Shown piece by piece: positions 15,563 to 21,504 of a stretch of DNA of 21,504 bases. The notes below the pieces were generated by a model, which did not search any database, was not told the origin of the DNA, and saw only the letters and a list, made by a program, of their open reading frames with translations. The first letter of the stretch is position 1. Each line of letters begins with the position of its first letter. The translations under genes were made by a program, and so were the position numbers. This DNA is from Pseudopedobacter sp040392825 (GTDB taxonomy: Bacteria; Bacteroidota; Bacteroidia; Sphingobacteriales; Sphingobacteriaceae): positions 1 through 21,504 of the forward strand of contig NZ_JBEBVH010000041.1 of assembly GCF_040392825.1 (NCBI RefSeq). The letters run 5' to 3'.

Positions 15563-16408
15563 TTAGTAATCGCCCAAAGTTTCTTCTAATTGAGCCAAGC
15601 CAGCAGCAAGTTGCTCTGCATTAGGCGCGATACCATGCCATTTGTGAGAACCTTCCATGAAATCTACTCCTTTACCCATTTCTGTTTTCATAATAATAGC
15701 GATAGGTTTACCGTTACCTGTTCTGGATTTGGCAAGTTCCAGCGTTTCTACAATCTCTGTCATATTATTTCCGTCAGCATGTAGAACTTCCCAACCAAAA
15801 GCTTCGAATTTAGCACCTAAATCGCCTAAGCTTAATACTGCTGATGTAGGTCCGTCAATTTGTTGACCGTTGAAATCTACTGTAGCGATTAAATTATCTA
15901 CTTTGTTATGAGGAGCAAACATAATAGCTTCCCAGTTTTGACCTTCTTGAAGTTCGCCGTCTCCGTGAAGACTAAAAACAACGGAATTATCTTTATTTAT
16001 CTTTTTAGTAAGAGCAGCTCCTATTGCAACAGATAATCCCTGGCCAAGGGAACCCGATGCAACTCTTACTCCAGGTAAGTGTTCATGAGTAGTAGGGTGG
16101 CCCTGAAGTCTGGAGTTTAGCTTTCTGAAAGTTTTTAGTTCCTCTACGTCGAAGTAGCCAGCTCTGGCTAATACGCTGTAAAAAACTGGAGATATATGGC
16201 CATTAGATAAGAAGAAAAGATCTTCTCCAATTCCATCCATATTAAACTTAGGGTCATGTTTCATTACTCTGAAGTATAGAGCAACCAGAAAATCGGTACA
16301 TCCTAATGAGCCTCCAGGGTGTCCCGATTGGCAATCATATACCATTCTAATGATGTCTCTTCTAACCTGAGAAGCAACTTGTTCTAATTCTTTAATTTCT
16401 TTAGCCAT
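15563..16408 (-). CDS. Transketolase, N-terminal (thiamine diphosphate-binding) subunit
   Basis: First half of a split transketolase, 281 residues, corresponding to the pyrophosphate-binding (PP) domain. Motifs: SGHPGGSLGCTD (28-39) with His30, LSNGHISPVFY with His70, and VASGSLGQGLSVAIG (116-130). The ThDP/Mg motif GDGELQEGQNWEA (149-161) ends in DFNGQ, where Asn180 is the metal ligand. Near the C-terminus is HKWHG, the usual end of this domain. It is the first gene of the pair, starting at an ATG with no obvious Shine-Dalgarno sequence. It is divergent from the collagen-like gene, across a 206-base AT-rich spacer. Together the two subunits are about 598 residues, close to the single-chain enzyme (around 660). 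Confidence 0.95.
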   Translation of the reverse strand: MAKEIKELEQVASQVRRDIIRMVYDCQSGHPGGSLGCTDFLVALYFRVMKHDPKFNMDGIGEDLFFLSNGHISPVFYSVLARAGYFDVEELKTFRKLNSRLQGHPTTHEHLPGVRVASGSLGQGLSVAIGAALTKKINKDNSVVFSLHGDGELQEGQNWEAIMFAPHNKVDNLIATVDFNGQQIDGPTSAVLSLGDLGAKFEAFGWEVLHADGNNMTEIVETLELAKSRTGNGKPIAIIMKTEMGKGVDFMEGSHKWHGIAPNAEQLAAGLAQLEETLGDY

Positions 16409-16565
16409 TTTTCGTTAAAACATAAAAATCGGGCTAATGTAACCATTTTATTGCTAACTCGTATAAAAAAATCAATCGATGTGTTGTAAAAGTATTTTTT
16501 AATAGGTTTAATTTGTTGATTATTAAAATTTATAACTGCAGCTTATTCTTTTGGTATAAATGTTT

Positions 16566-16599
16566 TTGTTAGTTATGACATTTATGTAATTTATTATTG
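16566..16599 (+). promoter_or_regulatory. Candidate promoter of the collagen-like / T9SS locus
   Basis: TTG at 16566-16568 (within TTTTTG) is followed after 23 bases by TATTATTG (16592-16599), which matches TAnnTTTG in seven of eight positions. The spacing is at the long end of what is reported for Flavobacteria. A start of transcription near 16606 leaves a leader of only about 9 bases to the ATG at 16615, so this is a weak call. Confidence 0.25.
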
Positions 16600-16614
16600 T
16601 TTATTTTTTAATCT

Positions 16615-19143
16615 ATGGATAAAGCTTTACGTAAAAGATCTTTTCTAAAAAAAACGCCAATTTTATTTCTTTTGCTTCTTGGAAGTGTAGAGCTTTGGGC
16701 ACAATCAGGCTCAGTCGGAATTGGTACAAGATCACCAAATGGGAATGCCATTTTGGATATATCGTCTGGAGAAAAGGGTATTCTTATACCTAGATTATCT
16801 AATGGAGAGAAAGATATCTTGTCGGCAAAGTTGTCGTTACAGGATAAGGGATTATTAATATTTAATACTTCTACAACTCAATTTAGTTATTGGGATGGTA
16901 CTTCGTGGATATCAATAGCAAACGGGGATGGACTGCGGGGAAGTATATGGTTTACAGGTACAAACAATCCGACCTCCGCTTATCCGATTCATCCGAACTA
17001 TCAGGATATGTATTTAAATACTTCTACAGGAGAGGTATTTAAATATGATAATAGTAGCTGGGGTTCAATAGCTAATCTAAAGACAGGAGCGGTAGGGCCA
17101 AAAGGAGATAAAGGCGACCCGGGAATTAAGGGTGATAAAGGAGATCAGGGAATTCAGGGATTGTCCGGCGAAAAAGGTGAACAAGGAGTTCAGGGTATAC
17201 AGGGTATTCCGGGAGTTCCTGGTCCAAAAGGTGATAAAGGTGAAGCTGGTATTCAAGGACTAGAAGGTGCGATTGGACCAATCGGGCCACAAGGGGAGAA
17301 AGGGTTACAGGGAGAAAAAGGTGAGGCTGGCCCTAAAGGCGATCGGGGAGAAAAAGGCGAAAAAGGTGATCAGGGGCCTTTGTGGTTTACAGGGACAGAT
17401 GAACCTCAAAGACTTTCTATTTCGGGGGCAAGAGAAGGAGATTTGTTTCTGGATACTACAACGGGAAAAGTATATCGGTACGAAGGAGGGGCATGGTCTA
17501 TACCTATTGCTAATTTAACGACAGGTGTTTTGGGGCCACGGGGAGAAAAAGGAGATCAGGGAGCTTTATGGTTTACCGGTGATACTCACCCATCTATGAC
17601 CTCGTTTACAGAAGTACGGGAAGATGATTTGTATTTAGATACAAGTACAGGAAAAGTATACAGATATAAAACAGGAGGGTGGTCGCTTCCTATTGCAAAT
17701 TTAACTACTGGAGTAGTTGGTCCTGTGGGACCTCAGGGGCCTGCAGGTGAAAAAGGAGATAGAGGCAACGTAGGACCACAAGGTATACAAGGCCTTCAGG
17801 GGCCGCGTGGAGATAAAGGTGAGCAAGGTCTAATAGGATTACAGGGCCCACGAGGAGATAAAGGAGATCGGGGCGAACAAGGAATTCAGGGGATTCAGGG
17901 AGCACAAGGATTACAGGGCGTTAAGGGAGATCAGGGACCGCAAGGATTAAGGGGGGCTCAAGGAGAAAAGGGCGAAAAAGGAGATCAGGGACCTGTTGGT
18001 CTTACAGGTCCGAAAGGAGATCGGGGAGATCAGGGTATTCAGGGGCTGAGAGGAGACAAGGGAGATAAAGGTGAAAAAGGCGATCAGGGCTTACAAGGTA
18101 TTGCAGGGCCAGCTGGCCCTGTTGGTCCACAAGGAATTCAGGGGCCGGCAGGGCCACAAGGAGCAATTGGTCCAAAAGGAGATAAAGGAGATACTGGACC
18201 CGCCGGTCCTTTGGGGTTAACTGGGCCTGCCGGTCCAAAAGGAGATCAAGGGTTGAAGGGTGAGAAAGGTGATAAGGGAGATAAAGGTGATCCGGGAGTT
18301 CAGGGACCAATAGGATTAACAGGCCCTCAGGGTCCACAAGGTATACAGGGGGAAATAGGAACCATTGGACCTGTTGGTCCAAAAGGAGAAAAAGGTGATC
18401 GGGGAGAGCGTGGAGAAAAAGGAGACAAAGGTGATACCGGAGAAATCGGCCCGGTTGGGCCAATGGGACCGCAGGGACCACAAGGTATTAAAGGTGATGG
18501 CGGTAATTCTTGGTATGAAGGATCTTCTGCTCCAGGTACAGCATTAGGAACTATTAATGACTTGTATTTAGACAGGCTTAGCGGAGATGTTTATAAGAAA
18601 ATATCTAATAATGCATGGCAAAAAGTTGCAAATATCAAAGGGCCGGTAGATACTTCTACAACATGGCAGCTAAATGGCAATATTGGTACTTCACCTGCAA
18701 TATCAGGTACGGCAGGGTCTTTTCTTGGAACTAAAGATGCAAATGATTTGGTGTTCGGTACCAATAGCATTGAAGTTATGCGCCTGACTGCTGCGGGAAG
18801 TATAGGTATATACCAGAATTTTCCAACTGCTAAATTGCATGTTAATGGAGACTTTATTTTGGGTACTAACGGAACAAAATTAAATGACATTTCTAAATCT
18901 TCATTTTCTGTTATTGGAGCTTCTATTCAGCCTAATTCTGCTTTAAAACAAACTTGTACCTTAAGTCAGGTAAACACCGCTTCTGTAATTCAGGTTTCTC
19001 CCGTAACAGAATTGCCGGATGGTATTATTATTTCTTATGTCAGAGGTGTAGCAGATAATGAAATAGAGGTTAAACTGTATAATGTGGGCGGTTTGGCAAT
19101 AGTTATACCGGACATAACTTTTAACGCTGTAGTTATAAATTAG
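16615..19143 (+). CDS. Collagen-like triple-helix repeat surface protein
   Basis: Exported protein of 842 residues. A Sec signal peptide occupies 1-30 (basic start, Leu-rich core, cleavage probably after WAQ). Residues 33-100 form a module seen at the N-terminus of Bacteroidota surface proteins (SVGIGTRSP, LIPRL, FSYWDGTSW). Then come Gly-X-Y tracts at 158-256 (33 triplets), 304-318 (5) and 366-629 (88 without interruption), separated or flanked by four copies of a roughly 45-residue WFTG...YLDTSTGKVYRY...W module. The C-terminal 160 residues are non-collagenous (LNGNIGTSPAISGTAG, MRLTAAGSIGI, then a beta-rich end). The triplets are rich in KGD/KGE, the charge pairs that stabilise bacterial collagens lacking hydroxyproline. 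A trimeric rod-like stalk at the cell surface is likely. No T9SS sorting domain is recognised in it; the next gene begins directly after its stop and encodes one. Confidence 0.9.
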   Translation: MDKALRKRSFLKKTPILFLLLLGSVELWAQSGSVGIGTRSPNGNAILDISSGEKGILIPRLSNGEKDILSAKLSLQDKGLLIFNTSTTQFSYWDGTSWISIANGDGLRGSIWFTGTNNPTSAYPIHPNYQDMYLNTSTGEVFKYDNSSWGSIANLKTGAVGPKGDKGDPGIKGDKGDQGIQGLSGEKGEQGVQGIQGIPGVPGPKGDKGEAGIQGLEGAIGPIGPQGEKGLQGEKGEAGPKGDRGEKGEKGDQGPLWFTGTDEPQRLSISGAREGDLFLDTTTGKVYRYEGGAWSIPIANLTTGVLGPRGEKGDQGALWFTGDTHPSMTSFTEVREDDLYLDTSTGKVYRYKTGGWSLPIANLTTGVVGPVGPQGPAGEKGDRGNVGPQGIQGLQGPRGDKGEQGLIGLQGPRGDKGDRGEQGIQGIQGAQGLQGVKGDQGPQGLRGAQGEKGEKGDQGPVGLTGPKGDRGDQGIQGLRGDKGDKGEKGDQGLQGIAGPAGPVGPQGIQGPAGPQGAIGPKGDKGDTGPAGPLGLTGPAGPKGDQGLKGEKGDKGDKGDPGVQGPIGLTGPQGPQGIQGEIGTIGPVGPKGEKGDRGERGEKGDKGDTGEIGPVGPMGPQGPQGIKGDGGNSWYEGSSAPGTALGTINDLYLDRLSGDVYKKISNNAWQKVANIKGPVDTSTTWQLNGNIGTSPAISGTAGSFLGTKDANDLVFGTNSIEVMRLTAAGSIGIYQNFPTAKLHVNGDFILGTNGTKLNDISKSSFSVIGASIQPNSALKQTCTLSQVNTASVIQVSPVTELPDGIIISYVRGVADNEIEVKLYNVGGLAIVIPDITFNAVVIN
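16942..17085 (+). repeat. WFTG/LYLDTSTG spacer module, copy 1
   Basis: Residues 110-157 of the collagen-like protein. The pattern is WFTG-x-NNP, then DMYLNTSTGEVFKY and W-x-SIANLKTG, ahead of the first Gly-X-Y tract. It matches copies 2-4 in spacing and key residues and resembles the small module that separates collagen tracts in other bacterial and phage collagen-like proteins. Confidence 0.8.
17086..17382 (+). repeat. Gly-X-Y collagen tract 1
   Basis: Thirty-three uninterrupted Gly-X-Y triplets (residues 158-256), with frequent KGDKGD and KGE pairs and IQG/VQG triplets. Glycine codons vary between GGA, GGT, GGC and GGG, so this is a protein-level repeat rather than a recent DNA expansion. 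Confidence 0.95.
17383..17523 (+). repeat. WFTG/LYLDTSTG spacer module, copy 2
   Basis: Residues 257-303: WFTGTDEPQ, GDLFLDTTTGKVYRYEGG, then WSIPIANLTT. It separates Gly-X-Y tracts 1 and 2 and is the copy most similar to copy 3; the shared PIANLTTG is encoded by different codons in the two. Confidence 0.85.
17524..17568 (+). repeat. Short Gly-X-Y tract 2
   Basis: Five Gly-X-Y triplets (residues 304-318, GVLGPRGEKGDQGAL) between spacer modules 2 and 3. It is too short to form a stable triple helix by itself and probably acts as a linker in register with the long tracts. Confidence 0.85.
17569..17709 (+). repeat. WFTG/LYLDTSTG spacer module, copy 3
   Basis: Residues 319-365: WFTGDTHPS, DDLYLDTSTGKVYRYKTGG, then WSLPIANLTT. 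It immediately precedes the long Gly-X-Y tract. Confidence 0.85.
17710..18501 (+). repeat. Gly-X-Y collagen tract 3 (88 triplets)
   Basis: Residues 366-629 form 88 consecutive Gly-X-Y triplets with no interruption, rich in GDK, GEK, GPQ, GIQ and GPR. A perfect run of this length is enough for a rod of roughly 75 nm at about 0.29 nm per residue (established value for collagen helices). The coding strand is strongly purine-rich. Confidence 0.95.
18511..18642 (+). repeat. WFTG/LYLDTSTG spacer module, copy 4 (divergent)
   Basis: Residues 633-676: WYEGSSAPG, NDLYLDRLSGDVYKK, then WQKVANIKG. It closes the long collagen tract and is the most divergent copy, closest to the generic WYxGxGxP...GDLYLD...GDVY...W...NIKG module of bacterial collagen-like proteins. 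Confidence 0.75.
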
Positions 19144-20325
19144 ATGAAAAAGTTTGTAGTTATAGTTTTAGTGAACCTGTTTTTTATGCAACTGCATGCA
19201 CAGTTGGTGATAAAAGACGGAGCAGAACTGACTGTGCAAAAAGGTGTGGAGCTAACTGTCGATACAGATATTGAAAACGATAGCGAAATACTTAACGACG
19301 GAACTTTGTTTGTTGCAGGTAATTGGGATAATAAAAACCAATTAGGAGGATTCTTAAAAAAATCTATTGGTCTGATTGTTTTAGAAGGGGCAAGTCAGGA
19401 ATTAACAGGAATGTTTCCACTCTTTTTTCCTTCAATCAAATTAGAAGGAACTAAAGTTAAATCGCTGAAACAGAAGACTGAAGTTTGGAGTAATCTGGAC
19501 TTAGGGGATAGAGAACTTTCAATAGAAGGAAATAAGCTGATTTTGTTAAACGCATCAGAAAATGCATTGAACAGAAAAGATGGCTTTATAAGCTCTTCTG
19601 AACAAGGTTTTTTCTATCGTAAATTAGGACCAGCAGGAAATTATTTATACCCTATGGGAGCAATTGACAAAGGACAACTTTTATATAGACCAATAGAAAT
19701 AAATTCCTCTTCTAATGAAGAAAATACTGTAGGGGTATCATTCCTGAATAAAGATCCTAATACAGTATATTATTACAGAGATAGTAAAAAGGAGAATATC
19801 GGGGAAGTCAATTCTAAATATTATCATGTTCTTAATCGTACTGTTGGAAACTCTAGTTTGAATATTAACTATTTCTATCATGATTCGGAGGAATATACTT
19901 CTTTAGCAGGCTGGGTAAATAATTTTTGGGAAAATATTCCATCATCTAAATCCTCAACTGTTGTTGGGCAAGATCTGAATATGCAAATAACATTTAGTCC
20001 GGATAAGATTGAAAATCTTCCCGTGACGTTAGCATCGTTGACAGAATCTCACAATCTGGTATTTTACAATAGTTATTCTCCTGATGGAGATGGAAAGAAC
20101 GATACCTGGACGATTGGTAATATAGATGATTACCCCGATAATGAGATTACTGTTTTTAATAGATGGGGTGGAGAAATTTTTAGGACCAAGTCTTTTTCGT
20201 CTGTAAACAGGTGGGACGGCTCCAGTTTAAATGATGGTACCTATTATTATCTGTTGAAAGTGAAAATAGGCACTGAATATAAAGTCTTTAAAGGCTTTAT
20301 TTCTTTGGTTAAGAATCAGAAATAA
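19144..20325 (+). CDS. T9SS type B sorting domain (gliding motility-associated C-terminal, CHU_C) surface protein
   Basis: A 393-residue protein with a Sec signal peptide (MKKFVVIVLVNLFFMQLHAQ, residues 1-20). It ends in a type B T9SS C-terminal domain at about 304-393: an N-Y/F-SPDGDGKND motif, then ITVFNRWGGEIF, WDGSSLNDGTYYYLLKV and a final beta strand. These are the hallmarks of CHU_C domains, which direct cargo across the outer membrane by the type IX system. The middle (about 22-300) is unassigned beta-rich sequence, with a repeated GAELTVQKG-VELTVD pattern near the start and RKLGPAGNYLYPMG further on. Its ATG abuts the stop codon of the collagen-like gene (TAGATG), and its own stop overlaps the PorP/SprF ATG by one base. 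It may anchor or cap the collagen-like stalk; that link is inferred from gene order. Confidence 0.9.
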   Translation: MKKFVVIVLVNLFFMQLHAQLVIKDGAELTVQKGVELTVDTDIENDSEILNDGTLFVAGNWDNKNQLGGFLKKSIGLIVLEGASQELTGMFPLFFPSIKLEGTKVKSLKQKTEVWSNLDLGDRELSIEGNKLILLNASENALNRKDGFISSSEQGFFYRKLGPAGNYLYPMGAIDKGQLLYRPIEINSSSNEENTVGVSFLNKDPNTVYYYRDSKKENIGEVNSKYYHVLNRTVGNSSLNINYFYHDSEEYTSLAGWVNNFWENIPSSKSSTVVGQDLNMQITFSPDKIENLPVTLASLTESHNLVFYNSYSPDGDGKNDTWTIGNIDDYPDNEITVFNRWGGEIFRTKSFSSVNRWDGSSLNDGTYYYLLKVKIGTEYKVFKGFISLVKNQK

Positions 20326-21287
20326 TGAATAGATATTTCTTAGTCTTTTATATCGCAATAATGGTATCTCTGGAAACCAGAGCACAGCAGGACCCCCAGT
20401 TTTCGCAATATATGTTCAATAATCTGGTAATAAACCCGGCTTATGCGGGTTACAAAGAAAACTTAAACGTTAGTGCGGTTTATCGTAATCAATGGGTAGG
20501 AGTGGAAGGATCACCAAAAACGCAGACTTTTATTGTTGATGGTTCTGTTGCAAATGATAAGGTTGGACTGGCTTTAGGTGTGGTAAATGATAAATACGGC
20601 TTAAGAGGAAAATTTACAGGTTACTTAAATTACTCCTATAAACTTTTTGTTGGGGAAGAAGGTGTGCTAGCTTTAGGTTTGGCAGGAGGTATTTCACAAT
20701 ACACCTACGATTCTGATAAAGCTACTTATGAAGAAGAACAAGAAACAGGTTTTTTGCAGGGAAAATACTCATATATAGACCCAGAAGCCCGATTTGGTAT
20801 ACACTATAGCACAAATCGGTTTTTTATTGGTTTTTCTGCTACTAATCTGTTTTCTCAAATGTTTTCTTCCGGTAAGCCAATCAGGGAAATGGTAACCAAC
20901 CAGAATAACCATTTCTTTCTTTCTGCGGGTTATTTATTTGATCTTAATGAGTACTTAAAATGTAAGCCCACCCTGTTAATTAAAGAAGATATAAAAGGAC
21001 CTACAGGGATTGATGGTAATTTGAATTTTTTGATCATGGATAAAGTCTGGATTGGAGGATCTTACCGATCAAACTTTGACTTATGGAAAAAAAATATAGG
21101 TAATAAAATTAACGGAAGTGCAGTTGTTGGAATGCTACAATTTGTAAATGATACCTGGAATATTGGATATTCTTATGATTATTCTACTTCTTCACTAAAA
21201 AGTTTCAATTCTACTCACGAAATTAGCGTTGGATTTGTGTTAAGCAAAAGCAAAGACTTAAAGATTTTAAATCCGAGATATTTTTAA
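20325..21287 (+). CDS. PorP/SprF family type IX secretion outer-membrane protein
   Basis: A 320-residue predicted outer-membrane beta-barrel with a signal peptide (1-21, ending RAQ). It has the family's diagnostic N-terminus right after it: QDPQFSQYMFNNLVINPAYAGY, followed by AVYRNQWVGVEGSPKT. Alternating hydrophobic strands continue to the end (for example FFIGFSATNLFSQMF and WNIGYSYDYSTSSL). PorP/SprF proteins are paired with T9SS type B cargo, often as a dedicated receptor or attachment partner encoded just downstream; SprF is needed for SprB secretion in Flavobacterium johnsoniae (established). Its ATG overlaps the stop of the type B protein (TAATG), strongly suggesting the pair functions together. 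The next gene, a TPR/OmpA-like protein, starts 2 bases after its stop, the usual companion. Confidence 0.93.
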   Translation: MNRYFLVFYIAIMVSLETRAQQDPQFSQYMFNNLVINPAYAGYKENLNVSAVYRNQWVGVEGSPKTQTFIVDGSVANDKVGLALGVVNDKYGLRGKFTGYLNYSYKLFVGEEGVLALGLAGGISQYTYDSDKATYEEEQETGFLQGKYSYIDPEARFGIHYSTNRFFIGFSATNLFSQMFSSGKPIREMVTNQNNHFFLSAGYLFDLNEYLKCKPTLLIKEDIKGPTGIDGNLNFLIMDKVWIGGSYRSNFDLWKKNIGNKINGSAVVGMLQFVNDTWNIGYSYDYSTSSLKSFNSTHEISVGFVLSKSKDLKILNPRYF

Positions 21288-21289
21288 AT

Positions 21290-21504
21290 ATGAGGTTGAA
21301 AAAAATATTGATCGCAGTTTTGGGACTTGGTATTGCTGCCTATGTTCTCACTCCTTCAAAACTTAAATCTGATGATTTAGGTAAAGCGAATAAGTATTAC
21401 AATAAATATGATTATCACTACGCCATTGAGATTTATGAGCGATTGATGAAAAAAGGAGGCAGCTTGGAAGTGGCAGAAAAGCTGGCTAACTGTTACCGTT
21501 TTAT
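21290..21504 (+). CDS. TPR-containing envelope protein, 5' part (probably TPR-OmpA, PorE/SprE-type companion)
   Basis: Partial gene: the ATG at 21290 opens a frame that runs off the window after 71 codons. The encoded start is MRLKKILIAVLGLGIAAYVLTPSKLKSDD, a hydrophobic export or anchor segment. A helix-rich stretch then follows with TPR-like spacing (ANKYYNKYDYHYAIEIYERLM, then LEVAEKLANCYRF). Genes immediately after PorP/SprF in Bacteroidota commonly encode a TPR-WD40-OmpA protein that binds peptidoglycan. That identity is inferred, because the OmpA domain would lie beyond the window. It begins 2 bases after the PorP/SprF stop, so it belongs to the same transcript. There is no lipobox cysteine near the end of the hydrophobic segment. 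Confidence 0.7.
   Translation, partial: MRLKKILIAVLGLGIAAYVLTPSKLKSDDLGKANKYYNKYDYHYAIEIYERLMKKGGSLEVAEKLANCYRF

Noticed and set aside
16434..16441. Minus-strand TACATTAG as the -7 box of the transketolase promoter
   Set aside because: It matches seven of eight positions but no -33 TTG is found at a suitable distance, so it was not listed as a feature.
17800..18070. RGD motifs in the collagen-like protein suggesting integrin binding
   Set aside because: They arise wherever a triplet ending in Arg is followed by GD, so they are expected from the composition and are no evidence for a host-binding role.
17705..18481. Long open frames on the minus strand inside the collagen region, rich in Leu and Pro
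   Set aside because: They are the mirror of Gly-X-Y codons (reverse complements of purine-rich triplets), have no start signals or recognisable domains, and lie within a clear gene on the other strand.

Overview
The window looks like a chromosomal segment of a Bacteroidota bacterium, most likely a member of the Sphingobacteriales (Pedobacter-like). The basis is AT-rich DNA, start codons with almost no Shine-Dalgarno sequence, promoter-like TAnnTTTG elements, a DnaE with an N-terminal exonuclease domain, a transketolase split into two genes, and a PorP/SprF protein with a type IX secretion (T9SS) type B sorting domain. The exact genus cannot be fixed from the sequence alone.

Layout. 1-43 is a GTTA microsatellite. 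140-5522 (minus) is a dnaE-gpr pair: replicative polymerase followed by an aldo/keto reductase. 5792-7670 (plus) holds malate dehydrogenase, an abutting retropepsin-like protease and a group III truncated haemoglobin. It is closed by a strong bidirectional terminator shared with the convergent gyrB (7729-9687, minus). 9909-10829 (plus) is a lone DUF58 protein. 10856-12875 (minus) is an aminotransferase overlapping an MscS channel gene. 12932-14511 (minus) is a compact ECF sigma / membrane anti-sigma-like / Spy-like periplasmic protein operon. 14580-16408 (minus) is the split transketolase, with a terminator just upstream of the sigma gene. 16615-21504 (plus) is a tightly packed surface locus: a large collagen-like protein, a T9SS type B CTD protein, a PorP/SprF outer-membrane protein, and the start of a TPR (probably OmpA-type) lipoprotein or envelope protein cut by the window edge.

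Most of the left and centre is housekeeping (replication, supercoiling, TCA cycle, pentose phosphate pathway). The two accessory modules are the sigma/anti-sigma/Spy-like operon, probably an envelope-sensing circuit, and the collagen-T9SS locus at the right end. The latter is the best candidate for an under-described system: a Sec-exported collagenous stalk encoded directly with a T9SS cargo and its dedicated PorP/SprF partner. The other notable points are the loss of PHP metal ligands in a DnaE that carries its own proofreading domain, and a three-fold internal repeat in the anti-sigma-like protein.

No gene-free stretch exceeds 300 bases. The longest is 5523-5791 (269 bases, between divergent dnaE and mdh), followed by 9688-9908 and 16409-16614; each holds divergent starts and only candidate promoter elements.
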